Shown: positions 55,017 to 63,748 of the stretch, piece after piece
Position numbering within the stretch: position 1 is the first letter of the stretch
Layout: every line of letters starts with the position of its first letter
Source: Clostridiales bacterium
Lineage (GTDB): Bacteria > Bacillota > Clostridia > Lachnospirales > Cellulosilyticaceae
Direction of reading: 5' to 3'
DNA: 64,000 nucleotides
Assembly (NCBI GenBank): GCA_019418225.1
Contig: DYCF01000002.1
Location: forward strand, 62,001-126,000
The notes under the pieces: model-generated
What the model was told of the DNA's origin: nothing
Databases searched by the model: none
What the model saw: the letters and a program-made list of their open reading frames with translations, nothing else
Made by a program: the position numbers and the translations under genes

Positions 55017-55673
55017 ATGATTAAAACAACGCTTGTAGGGTATGGAGAATTACATAGTAAAAATTTAATGACCTACATAGAACGTTTAGATTCACATTTA
55101 GATGGGTATTATCCTGGCATCTTTTGGAGTGTAGTTCATGAAAACGTAAAAGGGGCAACAGTTAAGCTACTTTTAGAACAGGTAGAAGAGAAAGTGTTAG
55201 TACACCATCCGAATATTGTTTTTATAAACCTTTCATCCAACGATATGAAACTAGAAGACATACATAATATGGCAATAACACAGTACAAAGAAGTATTAAG
55301 TAGTTTGCTAGAGAAAATTTGTCATCATAATAATCGCACAGGTTTAAATGGCTGTAAGCCTATTCCTATTGTGATTACGCCACCCCCTATGAGAGAAGAA
55401 ATGGAAAATGAAGTGCTTAATAATAAGATACTTTTAGCTTATCGAGATGCTATTTGTGATGTTGTTTTAGACTGGAATGGTATACTGATTGATTTGTTTG
55501 AGCATTTAAATAAGAAAGTAAATTGTAAAGAATACTTAAGTGAAAAAGGTTTAGGACTTAATCAAAATGGGCAAGACTTATTATATGATTTAGTATTTGT
55601 AGAGATGACGAAACTTATAAATTACCAGGGTGTCTTAAAAGATAGAGACGAAATTTATGAGGAAGAAGAATAA
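55017..55673 (+). CDS. SGNH-hydrolase-like protein lacking catalytic residues
   Basis: 218 aa from the ATG at 55017, which follows TGGAGGAAG; the longer frame from 54951 lacks a site. The order of blocks resembles GDSL/SGNH hydrolases: TLVGYGELHSKN at the N-terminus where GDS is expected, NIVFINLSSND near residue 67 (block III GxND-like), VITPPPM near 115, and GLNQNGQDLL near 190 where D-x-x-H is expected. The Ser of block I (read as Leu12) and the His of block V are absent, so hydrolysis is doubtful. No signal peptide. Upstream of htrA. Confidence 0.5.
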   Translation: MIKTTLVGYGELHSKNLMTYIERLDSHLDGYYPGIFWSVVHENVKGATVKLLLEQVEEKVLVHHPNIVFINLSSNDMKLEDIHNMAITQYKEVLSSLLEKICHHNNRTGLNGCKPIPIVITPPPMREEMENEVLNNKILLAYRDAICDVVLDWNGILIDLFEHLNKKVNCKEYLSEKGLGLNQNGQDLLYDLVFVEMTKLINYQGVLKDRDEIYEEEE

Positions 55674-55781
55674 AAACAGTACTTTCAATTCATTTTCAGA
55701 TGATGTTCAAAAAGTCATCACATAATACGATTATTCTAAATACATAAAAGACAACCAAGGTTCTTAAGGGAGGAATCAATT

Positions 55782-57026
55782 ATGTATTATGAAGATGATG
55801 AAGCAATGAGAAATTTAATTGAAAATAGAATGAAAGCAGAACAAGAAGAAGAAAAGGCTAAATTAGAAGCAGAGAAAGAACTACTTAAAAAAGAAAAAGC
55901 TAAAAATACACGTAAAAAAGTGGCATCTGTTATTGGAATTTGTACACTGACAGTAGGTTCATTTGGACTTGGTGGGTATGCGCTTAGCCAATTTGGGGGA
56001 CAGGATGTTACAACAAGTGAGACCGTAGCGAGCGTAGCAAGTAATAATAATATGGTGCAGACAACAGCAACTAACAACAGTGTAGGTGGGAGTTTATCTG
56101 TAGCGGAAGTAGCCAGTGTAGCAGCTGATTCCGTAGTAGAGATTACAACTGAAGTTATGACAACAGGTGTAAGAATGCAGCAATATATCGCCGAAGGTGC
56201 AGGAAGTGGTGTAGCTATCTCTAAAGACGGTTATATCGTTACAAACAATCATGTTATAGATGGCGCAAGTAAAATTACTGTACGTCTTAGAAATGGTGAG
56301 AGCTATGAAGCAACACTTGTTGGAACAGATTCTAAAACAGATATTGCATTAATTAAGGTAGAAGGTGTAACACTTACACCAGCTACACTTGGTGATTCTG
56401 ATAAGTTACAAGTAGGTGAACTTGCAGTAGCTATTGGTAATCCATTAGGACAATTAGGTGGCACTGTAACAAATGGTATTATTAGTGCCTTAGATCGTGA
56501 AATTACATTAGATGGGCAAACCATGAATTTACTTCAAACAAATGCAGCTATTAACCCAGGAAATTCTGGAGGCGGTTTATTTAATGACCAAGGGCAACTC
56601 GTAGGGCTTGTTGTAGCAAAATCAGCAGGTAGTGATGTGGAAGGCTTAGGATTTGCTATTCCAGTAAATGAAGTAAAAACAATCACAAATGAACTAATGA
56701 GTAATGGTTATGTAACAGGCAGACCTGTTCTAGGCGTATCAGTTTTAGCAGTAGATTCTATTCAAACAGCTATGCAGTATCGTTTAAATCGCATGGGTGT
56801 GTACATTCAAGAACTCACACCAGGTACAAACTCTGAAAAATCTGGACTTCAAGTGGGAGACTGTATTGTAGCTATTGATGATCAAGAAGTTGCAACGACA
56901 TCTGATATCAGCTCAATTTTACAGGATAAAAAAGTAGGGGATACCGTAAAAGTAACAGTATCTAGAGAGGGTCAAATGTTAACTAAGGATCTTGTATTAT
57001 CAGAAAGTAAGCCACAATCAAATTAG
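55782..57026 (+). CDS. HtrA/DegP-like membrane-anchored serine protease
   Basis: Surface quality-control protease, 414 aa. A charged cytoplasmic N-terminus (1-46) is followed by one transmembrane anchor (about 47-68) and an Asn/Ser/Thr linker. The trypsin-like domain has His157 in NNHVID, Asp187 in KTDIALI and Ser262 in GNSGGG. A single PDZ domain lies at about 315-400 (TPGTNSEKSGLQVGD). The catalytic face is outside. Upstream of a two-component system, as in several Firmicutes. Confidence 0.94.
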   Translation: MYYEDDEAMRNLIENRMKAEQEEEKAKLEAEKELLKKEKAKNTRKKVASVIGICTLTVGSFGLGGYALSQFGGQDVTTSETVASVASNNNMVQTTATNNSVGGSLSVAEVASVAADSVVEITTEVMTTGVRMQQYIAEGAGSGVAISKDGYIVTNNHVIDGASKITVRLRNGESYEATLVGTDSKTDIALIKVEGVTLTPATLGDSDKLQVGELAVAIGNPLGQLGGTVTNGIISALDREITLDGQTMNLLQTNAAINPGNSGGGLFNDQGQLVGLVVAKSAGSDVEGLGFAIPVNEVKTITNELMSNGYVTGRPVLGVSVLAVDSIQTAMQYRLNRMGVYIQELTPGTNSEKSGLQVGDCIVAIDDQEVATTSDISSILQDKKVGDTVKVTVSREGQMLTKDLVLSESKPQSN

Positions 57027-57191
57027 GACAAAGTCAGGCACTATGATTCCTGCTATAAGCTGGCATTGTAGTGCTTTATTTATAAACTAGAAAAGTAGCT
57101 GTGTTGTCCAAAAAAATAAAAATATGCTACAATAAAACTAAATAGAGTAGGGAGAGGTGACCTACTGAATGATGATGTAAGGAGCTAAGGA

Positions 57192-57872
57192 ATGTATAAT
57201 ATATTAATTGTAGATGATGAACAGATGATTCGTGAAATCATTAAAAAGTATGCTGTTTTTGAAGGACACACAGTAACAGAAGCTGCAGATGGTATGAGTG
57301 CTATAGAAATTTGTAAGAAAGAAAAGTTTGACATTATTATTATGGATGTTATGATGCCAGAGCTAGATGGATTTTCAGCTTGCAAGGAGATTAAGAAGTT
57401 TTGTCAGACACCTGTTATTATGCTTTCTGCAAGAGGTGAAGAATATGACCGCATTCATGGCTTTGAGATTGGCGTAGATGATTACGTGGTGAAACCTTTT
57501 TCACCAAAGGAGCTTATGATGCGTATATCTGCCATTATTAAAAGAAGTAAGCCGCAAGAAGCAGAGGTGGCATCTAAAAATGAAGTGAAGATACAAGGGA
57601 TTGTAGTAGACTTTGATGGACGTATGGTGACTATAGATGGCAAGATAGTAGATATGACGCCTAAAGAGTATGAACTTTTCTTTTATATGGTAAAAAATAG
57701 AGGCATTGCATTAACAAGAGAAATGCTTATCAGCAACGTATGGGGGTATGATTATTATGGTGATGACCGTACGTTAGATACGCATATTAAGTTGCTTCGT
57801 AAGACACTTGGTAAATATGCGGACTTAATTGTAACCCTAAGAGGGGTGGGATATCGCTTTGAAGAAAAATAA
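57192..57872 (+). CDS. OmpR/PhoB-family response regulator
   Basis: 226 aa. Receiver domain (1-115) with acidic pair DD at 8-9, phospho-acceptor Asp52 in MDVMMPELDG, and Lys101 in VVKPF. The winged-helix DNA-binding domain (about 130-226) has LTREMLISNVWGYDYYG and the RTLDTHIKLLRKTLG recognition region. Overlaps its kinase gene by 14 bp. An 11-bp-phased direct repeat before the prsA-like gene is a candidate target. Confidence 0.95.
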   Translation: MYNILIVDDEQMIREIIKKYAVFEGHTVTEAADGMSAIEICKKEKFDIIIMDVMMPELDGFSACKEIKKFCQTPVIMLSARGEEYDRIHGFEIGVDDYVVKPFSPKELMMRISAIIKRSKPQEAEVASKNEVKIQGIVVDFDGRMVTIDGKIVDMTPKEYELFFYMVKNRGIALTREMLISNVWGYDYYGDDRTLDTHIKLLRKTLGKYADLIVTLRGVGYRFEEK

Positions 57873-59322
57873 ATGGAGTATGAAATGGCAGCTCCTAAGT
57901 TATTTGGCAGCTTTTGTAGGTGCATTACTTATTATTTTGTGGTTATTTCAAGTTATTTTTTTAAATGATTTTTATGAAAATATTAAGGTAAAAGAGATTA
58001 AGAAGATTGGAAATCAAATCGGTAACAATATTAATAATAGCCAGATTGTAAGGCTTATTAGTCAAGTGGCAGAAGATAAAGAACTTTGTATCGTTATTAC
58101 AGATGAGCAAGGTTATATCATTTATGTGGAAAATAGTCTAGGAACCAGTAGTATCTACCCTAATGTAAGCCGCGAAGAATATAAGCGTCTTATTTATAAG
58201 GCAAAGGAAGATAAAAATAGTACGGCTATAGAAAAAAGACCTTATAAAGCAATTAATGTAGAGCGAAGCTATAATCGCCATGATGTCAGATTGTATTCAA
58301 AAGTGCAGTCGCTAAAGAGTGTAGTTTACACAAAGGTATTTGAAGACCAAAAGATGGGCAATATTGCTATTTTTATTAATGGGCTTATTTCACCTATTGA
58401 TGCAACGGTACAGACTATTCGTGAACAACTGATGTATGTGACATTGATTATGCTTGTAATGGCATGCTTCCTTGCATTTTTTATTGCAAAAAAAATGACA
58501 ACACCAATTAGTCATGTCAACAATGTGGCAAAATCATTGGCAACGCATCCAGAGGAAGTAGCTTTTAATGGAAAGGGTTATAAAGAAATCGCAGAACTTT
58601 CGGCAACGCTTAATTATGCTGCAAGAGAACTTACAAAGACGGAAAATCTAAGAAAAGAACTTATAGCAAATGTTTCTCATGATTTAAGAACACCACTTAC
58701 ATTGATTACAGGTTATGCAGAGATGATGCGCGATCTACCAGGTGAGAATACGCCTGAAAATAATCAGATTATCATTGATGAATCTAAAAGGTTATCACAG
58801 CTTGTTAATGATATGCTAGATTTATCAAGACTGCAATCAGGTACTTCTAAATTGACTTATACGACATTTAATCTTACAGAAAGTATTCGTCAGATGTTAA
58901 AACGATATAATGCCTTAACTGAGCAGGAAGGATATCAGATTGATTTTCTATGTGAAGAAGAAGTTGAGGTTAAGGCAGATGAATTACGTATTTCACAAGT
59001 TTTATACAATCTCATTAATAATGCAATCAACTATACAGGAGAAGATAAGAAGGTTGTTGTAAAACAAATTGTAACAGAACATAAAGTGAGAATTGAAGTG
59101 ATTGATACAGGGGAGGGGATTGCAAAGGAAAATATTCCCTATATATGGGACCGCTATTATAAGGTAGACAAAACCCATAAACGTGCAGCAATAGGAACAG
59201 GACTAGGTTTGTCGATTGTAAGATCGATACTTGATAGTCACGGTGCAACGTATGGGGTAGAAAGTGAAAGTGGTAAGGGAAGTATGTTTTGGTTCGAAAT
59301 GTACAAAAATACTACATCTTAA
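57859..59322 (+). CDS. Sensor histidine kinase
   Basis: 487 aa membrane kinase. Two transmembrane helices (about 12-34 and 193-213) bracket an extracellular sensor region of about 155 residues. HAMP domain about 214-262. The HisKA phosphorylation site is His274 in NVSHDLRTPL. The HATPase domain has the N box NLINNAINY, G1 DTGEGI and G2 GTGLGLSIV. Start is the TTG at 57859 behind GAGGGGTGGG; an internal ATG at 57880 has poor spacing. Pairs with the upstream response regulator. Confidence 0.93.
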   Translation: MKKNKWSMKWQLLSYLAAFVGALLIILWLFQVIFLNDFYENIKVKEIKKIGNQIGNNINNSQIVRLISQVAEDKELCIVITDEQGYIIYVENSLGTSSIYPNVSREEYKRLIYKAKEDKNSTAIEKRPYKAINVERSYNRHDVRLYSKVQSLKSVVYTKVFEDQKMGNIAIFINGLISPIDATVQTIREQLMYVTLIMLVMACFLAFFIAKKMTTPISHVNNVAKSLATHPEEVAFNGKGYKEIAELSATLNYAARELTKTENLRKELIANVSHDLRTPLTLITGYAEMMRDLPGENTPENNQIIIDESKRLSQLVNDMLDLSRLQSGTSKLTYTTFNLTESIRQMLKRYNALTEQEGYQIDFLCEEEVEVKADELRISQVLYNLINNAINYTGEDKKVVVKQIVTEHKVRIEVIDTGEGIAKENIPYIWDRYYKVDKTHKRAAIGTGLGLSIVRSILDSHGATYGVESESGKGSMFWFEMYKNTTS

Positions 59323-59340
59323 GCAAAAAAATGAAAAAAA

Positions 59341-59371
59341 ATCACAAAACCATCACAAAGACGTGTATAAT
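59341..59371 (+). promoter_or_regulatory. Promoter of the prsA-like gene with phased direct repeat
   Basis: Direct repeat ATCACAAA at 59341-59348 and 59352-59359, an 11-bp period typical of OmpR-family sites. TATAAT lies at 59366-59371. The -35 position (CACAAA) is poor and overlaps the repeats, which fits an activated promoter. Confidence 0.62.
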
Positions 59372-59384
59372 AATAATATAGATA

Positions 59385-59407
59385 TGCCTAAGGCGTTAGG
59401 CAGTTTT
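59385..59407 (+). terminator. Small terminator-like hairpin in the prsA-like leader
   Basis: TGCCTAA-GGCG-TTAGGCA followed by GTTTTT, between the promoter and the coding region. It could attenuate transcription or end the kinase transcript. Confidence 0.55.
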
Positions 59408-59465
59408 TAGAGAAAATGTTGGAGTAAGCTAGCATTTAATAAATAAAGAAACTGAGGAAAAATAA

Positions 59466-60485
59466 ATGAAAATAGTAAAAAAATTAATTGCAGTATTAGC
59501 GATTAGCGCAATCAGTTTAAGCGTAGTGGCATGTGGAAGTAATACAGATACAACAGCTCAAACAACTGAAAGTACTGGTACAACAGCAAATTCAGAAAAG
59601 GATACAACTGTTATTGCGACAGTAGAAGGCACACCAATCTATAAAAGTGCATTTGATGAAGAAATGGCATATGTAGAGTATATGATGACTTACCAATATG
59701 GGGAAGATTACAAAGACAATGAAGAAGCAATGGCTGCATATAATCAGCAAAAACAAGATATTCTTCAATACCTTATTGAGTCTCAAGTCCTTTTAGAAAA
59801 AGCAAAATCGCTTGATATTAAAGCAACTGATGAAGAAATAGAAGAAGAGATTAACACAGTTAAAGCACAATTTGAATCAGAAGATAAATTCAATGAAGCT
59901 TTAGAGCAAAGTGGTTTAACATTAGATGAACTGAAAAAACAAGCTGAAGAACGTCTAATCATTAGTAAGATGGTAACAGAAGGTACAAAAGATGTAACAG
60001 CTACAGAAGATGAAGCAAAAGCTTACTATGATGAAAATATTAATAGTTATACAACAGGTGCTGGTGCAAATATGGCACATATCCTAGTAGAAACAGAAGA
60101 TGAAGCAAAGAAAGTAAAAGCAGAATATGATGCAGGTACAAGCTTTGAAGATCTTGCAGCACAATATGGTACAGATGACACTAAAGATAAAGGTGGTGCT
60201 TTAGGTTTCATCGAATATGATAGTCCAAATTATGATGCAGACTTCTTAGCAGGTGCAAAAGGATTAGCAGAAGGTGAAGTTTCAGATCCAGTTAAAACAC
60301 AGTTTGGATGGCACCTCATTAAAGTAACAGATGTTCAAAAGGATTCAGTAACAAAATCGTTTGAAGAAGTGAAAGATGAAGTTTTAGAACAAGTAAAAGA
60401 AGAAAAGAGCTATCAAGTATTTAATGATAACTTAGATAAATGGAAATCAGAAATGAAGATTGAAACATTTGAGAATCGTTTATAA
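59466..60485 (+). CDS. PrsA-like lipoprotein peptidylprolyl isomerase
   Basis: Extracytoplasmic folding factor, 339 aa. A lipoprotein signal peptide with lipobox SVVAC places the anchored Cys at residue 23. A Ser/Thr linker is followed by a SurA-like helical chaperone region (about 50-190) and one parvulin domain (about 195-300; MAHILVETEDEA, GGALGFIEYD, FGWHLIKV). It should help fold secreted proteins at the membrane surface. Located after an HtrA protease and a two-component system, so it probably belongs to their envelope-stress response. Confidence 0.92.
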   Translation: MKIVKKLIAVLAISAISLSVVACGSNTDTTAQTTESTGTTANSEKDTTVIATVEGTPIYKSAFDEEMAYVEYMMTYQYGEDYKDNEEAMAAYNQQKQDILQYLIESQVLLEKAKSLDIKATDEEIEEEINTVKAQFESEDKFNEALEQSGLTLDELKKQAEERLIISKMVTEGTKDVTATEDEAKAYYDENINSYTTGAGANMAHILVETEDEAKKVKAEYDAGTSFEDLAAQYGTDDTKDKGGALGFIEYDSPNYDADFLAGAKGLAEGEVSDPVKTQFGWHLIKVTDVQKDSVTKSFEEVKDEVLEQVKEEKSYQVFNDNLDKWKSEMKIETFENRL

Positions 60486-60498
60486 TTCTAAAATATAC

Positions 60499-60546
60499 AA
60501 ATAAAAAGTGGGTATCGCCAATTTGGCGATACCCACTTTTTATTTT
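60499..60546. terminator. Bidirectional terminator
   Basis: About 22-bp palindrome with core AGTGGGTATCGCCA and a 3-nt loop between convergent genes. Confidence 0.92.
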
Positions 60547-62110
60547 ATTCTTCAGAAGTTACTGTAGCATTTGAAGTATCCTCTTGTGTGACTGCTACAA
60601 GTGGTGTGCTGTTTAAGTTAACATTCTTATTAACTTTTGCATCATATGTATGTGCGCGCATTGTTTCAGTAAGATCAAAGCCTGTCATTTCCTTTACAGA
60701 TTCCATAACAGTAGCCATAGTACTAGAAACAGTTTTTGCTACAGCAGTAGCACCGCCGCCATCTCCACTACCATCCATAACAATGATTTTCTCAATGCGA
60801 GACATAGGTTCTGCCACATTTTTAGCAATTTCAGGAAGTACGCCAACAAGCATTTCAAGTTTACCAGCATCTGAGTATTTCGCATAAGCTTCGGCTTTCT
60901 TTTCCATGGCTTCAGCTTCAGCAAGACCTTGAAGACGAATAGCTTCAGCTTCAGCGATACCTTTTTGACGAATAACTTCAGCTTCAGCGAGACCTTGAAG
61001 TTTGATTTTTTCAGCTTCTACACTGGCATTTAAGCGAATGGCTTCAGCTTTAGCTTCAGCATCGGCAATTTCTTTGTATTTGAGGGCATCCGCACTAAGT
61101 TGTTCTTTTTGTTTTTGTGCTTCAGCAGGTTTAATGATTGTTTCTTGAAGTTCTTTTTCTTTTCTTTCAGCTTTTCTCTGAGCAAGTTCAATATTTTTCT
61201 GCTCGGCAACGATAGAAATTTGGATTTTTTCAGCTTCTACATCACGTAAACGTTGTTGTTTAAGAACCTCAGCATCCATTTCTGTATCAGTAATACGTTT
61301 AAGCGTAATATTCTTTTGAATATCGTATGCTGCATCAGATTCCGCTTTAGCAGTAGATTGTTCTTGTTCGAAACTTAATTGTTTAATCTTTTGGATTTTA
61401 TTAGCTTCTGAAATAGCTGTTTTAGCTTCGATTTCAGCTGTTTCTCCTATGCGAGTTGCTTCAGAAGTTTTGATTTTTGTTTCTTTGTTAGCTTCAGCGA
61501 CAGCAATTTGTGCATTTTTCTTAACTTCTGCAATACGAGCTTCACCTAAAGCTTTTAAATAGCCATTATTATCAGAAATGTCTTTGATTGTAAGTGTTTT
61601 AAGCTCAAGTCCCATTTCAGCAAGATCTGTTCCAGCTACTTCATGAACTTTTGCACCAAAACTTTCACGATCATTATAAATTTCCTCAACAGTAAGTTTT
61701 GAAATAATTTCACGAAGTTTACCTTCAAGTACTTCACGAGAAACATCACTGATTGTTTGGATTGTTTGAGCTTCCTTAGGGGCATTGAATTGTTCAATAG
61801 CTGCCAGAATAGAATTACGGTCATTACGTACTTTGATGACAGCGACACCATCTGTATTAATAGGGACACCTTGACTTGTCATCGCGCCATTTGTTTTGAC
61901 ATCAAGCTTCATACTTTCAAGAGAAATGGTATCTACACGCTCTAGAAGTGGTACAACAAGTCCACCGCCACCTGTAATAACACGTTTTTTAAGACCTGTA
62001 ATAACAGCTGCCTTATCTTGAGGTATTTTCTTCCACATGCCTAAAATAATAGCGATGATGAGAATAATACCTACAGCAACAAGGATTGGTACAAGATAAG
62101 TTTCTAACAT
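60545..62110 (-). CDS. Flotillin-family membrane scaffold protein
   Basis: SPFH/band-7 protein of the flotillin (YqiK-like) type, 521 aa. An N-terminal hairpin-like hydrophobic segment (about 5-25) precedes the SPFH domain (about 30-200). A long coiled coil (about 200-430) has repeated Ala/Glu-rich heptads such as AEAEAIRLQGLAEAEA. A C-terminal tail follows. It should form membrane scaffolds that organise lipid microdomains. It is downstream of an NfeD-like gene on the same strand, the usual partner arrangement. Confidence 0.92.
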   Translation of the reverse strand: MLETYLVPILVAVGIILIIAIILGMWKKIPQDKAAVITGLKKRVITGGGGLVVPLLERVDTISLESMKLDVKTNGAMTSQGVPINTDGVAVIKVRNDRNSILAAIEQFNAPKEAQTIQTISDVSREVLEGKLREIISKLTVEEIYNDRESFGAKVHEVAGTDLAEMGLELKTLTIKDISDNNGYLKALGEARIAEVKKNAQIAVAEANKETKIKTSEATRIGETAEIEAKTAISEANKIQKIKQLSFEQEQSTAKAESDAAYDIQKNITLKRITDTEMDAEVLKQQRLRDVEAEKIQISIVAEQKNIELAQRKAERKEKELQETIIKPAEAQKQKEQLSADALKYKEIADAEAKAEAIRLNASVEAEKIKLQGLAEAEVIRQKGIAEAEAIRLQGLAEAEAMEKKAEAYAKYSDAGKLEMLVGVLPEIAKNVAEPMSRIEKIIVMDGSGDGGGATAVAKTVSSTMATVMESVKEMTGFDLTETMRAHTYDAKVNKNVNLNSTPLVAVTQEDTSNATVTSEE

Positions 62111-62191
62111 TTAATCACTCCTTATATTTGAGATAAGTTAATTATACAACAAATTATATAATATAAAAAGCATATAAATTTATGTAAAATA

Positions 62192-62758
62192 TTAATCTAT
62201 TTTTAAAGTACTGTCTTTTGTGAGGAGGGGTGCATCCATATCATCAGAAACAATAAGTGTATGATTAACAATATCAATCACTTTAATAGGTGTACCTTGA
62301 GGAATATCTTTGTTACTTTTAGCAGAGTAGGTGATTTTGCCAACTTTGGTATTTAAAGAGATACTCCCAACACTATCTTTAAAGATAGTCACTACGACAG
62401 TGCCAGTAAGTCCAATTAAATCAATATCTGATAGTGTAGAACTATCTACCTTTCTTAGCGCCTGTAAAAGCCATTTGATGGGTAGGGAAATCACAAAACC
62501 AGCAATGATGGCAAAAAGTAAATGTAAATGAGTGACCTTATAAGTGAGCAGTCCAATACCGCCGAAACCAATACAAAAACCACAGATTTCAAGAGGACTG
62601 AAAGGTAGAAAACTAGATAAGGCATCGCTTCCTACATCGCCAACATGAAAATCAAGTGCGCTTAACCCTTGAAATAAGTCGGAGATACCAGAAATCACCA
62701 CACTAATGGTGAGTAATAAAAGACTAATGATAAAAGTAAATAAATAAAGTTTGTACAT
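62192..62758 (-). CDS. NfeD-like membrane protein
   Basis: 188 aa with about three hydrophobic segments (near 5-27, 53-75 and 77-97) and a C-terminal OB-fold-like domain (about 115-185; IGLTGTVVVTIF, IKVIDIVNHTLIV). Such short NfeD proteins are encoded next to flotillins and are thought to act with them in the membrane. 81 bp upstream of the flotillin gene on the same strand. Confidence 0.82.
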   Translation of the reverse strand: MYKLYLFTFIISLLLLTISVVISGISDLFQGLSALDFHVGDVGSDALSSFLPFSPLEICGFCIGFGGIGLLTYKVTHLHLLFAIIAGFVISLPIKWLLQALRKVDSSTLSDIDLIGLTGTVVVTIFKDSVGSISLNTKVGKITYSAKSNKDIPQGTPIKVIDIVNHTLIVSDDMDAPLLTKDSTLKID

Positions 62759-62888
62759 AGGGCGCCCTCCTTATAAATTTTAAAACTATATTCTTAAAAA
62801 TAAAGTATAGTTTATTTGATTAAAAATAATTATAATATAGATAAAGTATATAATCCACAAAAAACAAACTATAAAATTTAAACTTATA

Positions 62889-62948
62889 CATAGATTTCAC
62901 ATTGCTAAAGATTATGAATAACTAAACTTTATAAATGTGAAATCTATA
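62889..62948 (-). repeat. Intergenic palindromic repeat, half-copy 4
   Basis: 60-bp version of the element consisting of only the first hairpin module. The arms (62890-62903 / 62934-62947) are perfect over 14 bp (ATAGATTTCACATT). The loop matches that of copy 3 read on the other strand. Located 36 bp before the PPTase start codon. Confidence 0.9.
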
Positions 62949-62983
62949 GGAATATCAAAGGATAAAATAAGTAAGGAGAAATT

Positions 62984-63679
62984 ATGTTAGAAGTATATGC
63001 TTTAAATATAGCGCATCCCATACCAGCAGCATATAAAGAATTGTTTTTAAGCCAAGTATCAGAAGAAAAAAGAGATAAGATAGTAAGGTATAGGAAAGAA
63101 ATGGATGGACAGCGGACGTTAGTGGGAGAAATTTTAGTAAAAGTAATGCTAGCAAAACACTTAAAGTTAAGTGCAAAAGAAATTGTATTTAAGAAGAATG
63201 AATATGGGAAACCTTATTTAGAAGGTAATCCACTTTATTTCAACATTTCACATTCAGGCGAATGGGTAGTAGGTGCAATTAGTGATTATTTAGTAGGAAT
63301 AGATGTGGAACAAATAAAAAAGGCTGATTTAGGGATTGCAAAACGCTTTTTTGCACCATTAGAGTATGATGCTTTAATGCAGATTGCATGTGAGAAGGCG
63401 CAGAATGAAGCTTTTTATATGTTATGGAGTGGTAAAGAAAGCTACATTAAGATGATTGGGAAAGGATTAACCATTCCGTTAGAGGCCTTTTCATTAGCGT
63501 ATAATCAGCATAAAATAGAGCTAATAGACGCTTATAAGGAGAAAAAAGCTTATTTTACCGTTTATCCTTTACAGCAAGACAGGTATAGTTTAGTTGTATG
63601 CCATGAGGAAAAAGTCTGCCATAGTGCCTATTGTCAGGTTCAGATAGAAACATTGTATAATATGCTACAAGAGGAATAG
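62984..63679 (+). CDS. Sfp-type 4'-phosphopantetheinyl transferase
   Basis: 231 aa. Transfers 4'-phosphopantetheine from CoA to a carrier protein (ACP or PCP). It has the Sfp-group motifs FNISHSGEWVVGAI near residue 88, GIDVEQI near 107 (Mg2+ ligands) and WSGKESYIKMIGKGL near 150. Length fits the Sfp class, not the shorter AcpS. No NRPS or PKS is in the window, so its carrier is unknown. TAAGGAGAA precedes the ATG. A palindromic half-repeat lies directly upstream. Confidence 0.92.
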   Translation: MLEVYALNIAHPIPAAYKELFLSQVSEEKRDKIVRYRKEMDGQRTLVGEILVKVMLAKHLKLSAKEIVFKKNEYGKPYLEGNPLYFNISHSGEWVVGAISDYLVGIDVEQIKKADLGIAKRFFAPLEYDALMQIACEKAQNEAFYMLWSGKESYIKMIGKGLTIPLEAFSLAYNQHKIELIDAYKEKKAYFTVYPLQQDRYSLVVCHEEKVCHSAYCQVQIETLYNMLQEE

Positions 63680-63748
63680 TTATTTTTGACAATCCTATAA
63701 AAAGAGATTAAAATGAAAAGAGACTACAACAGATGAAAGAGTGATGAC

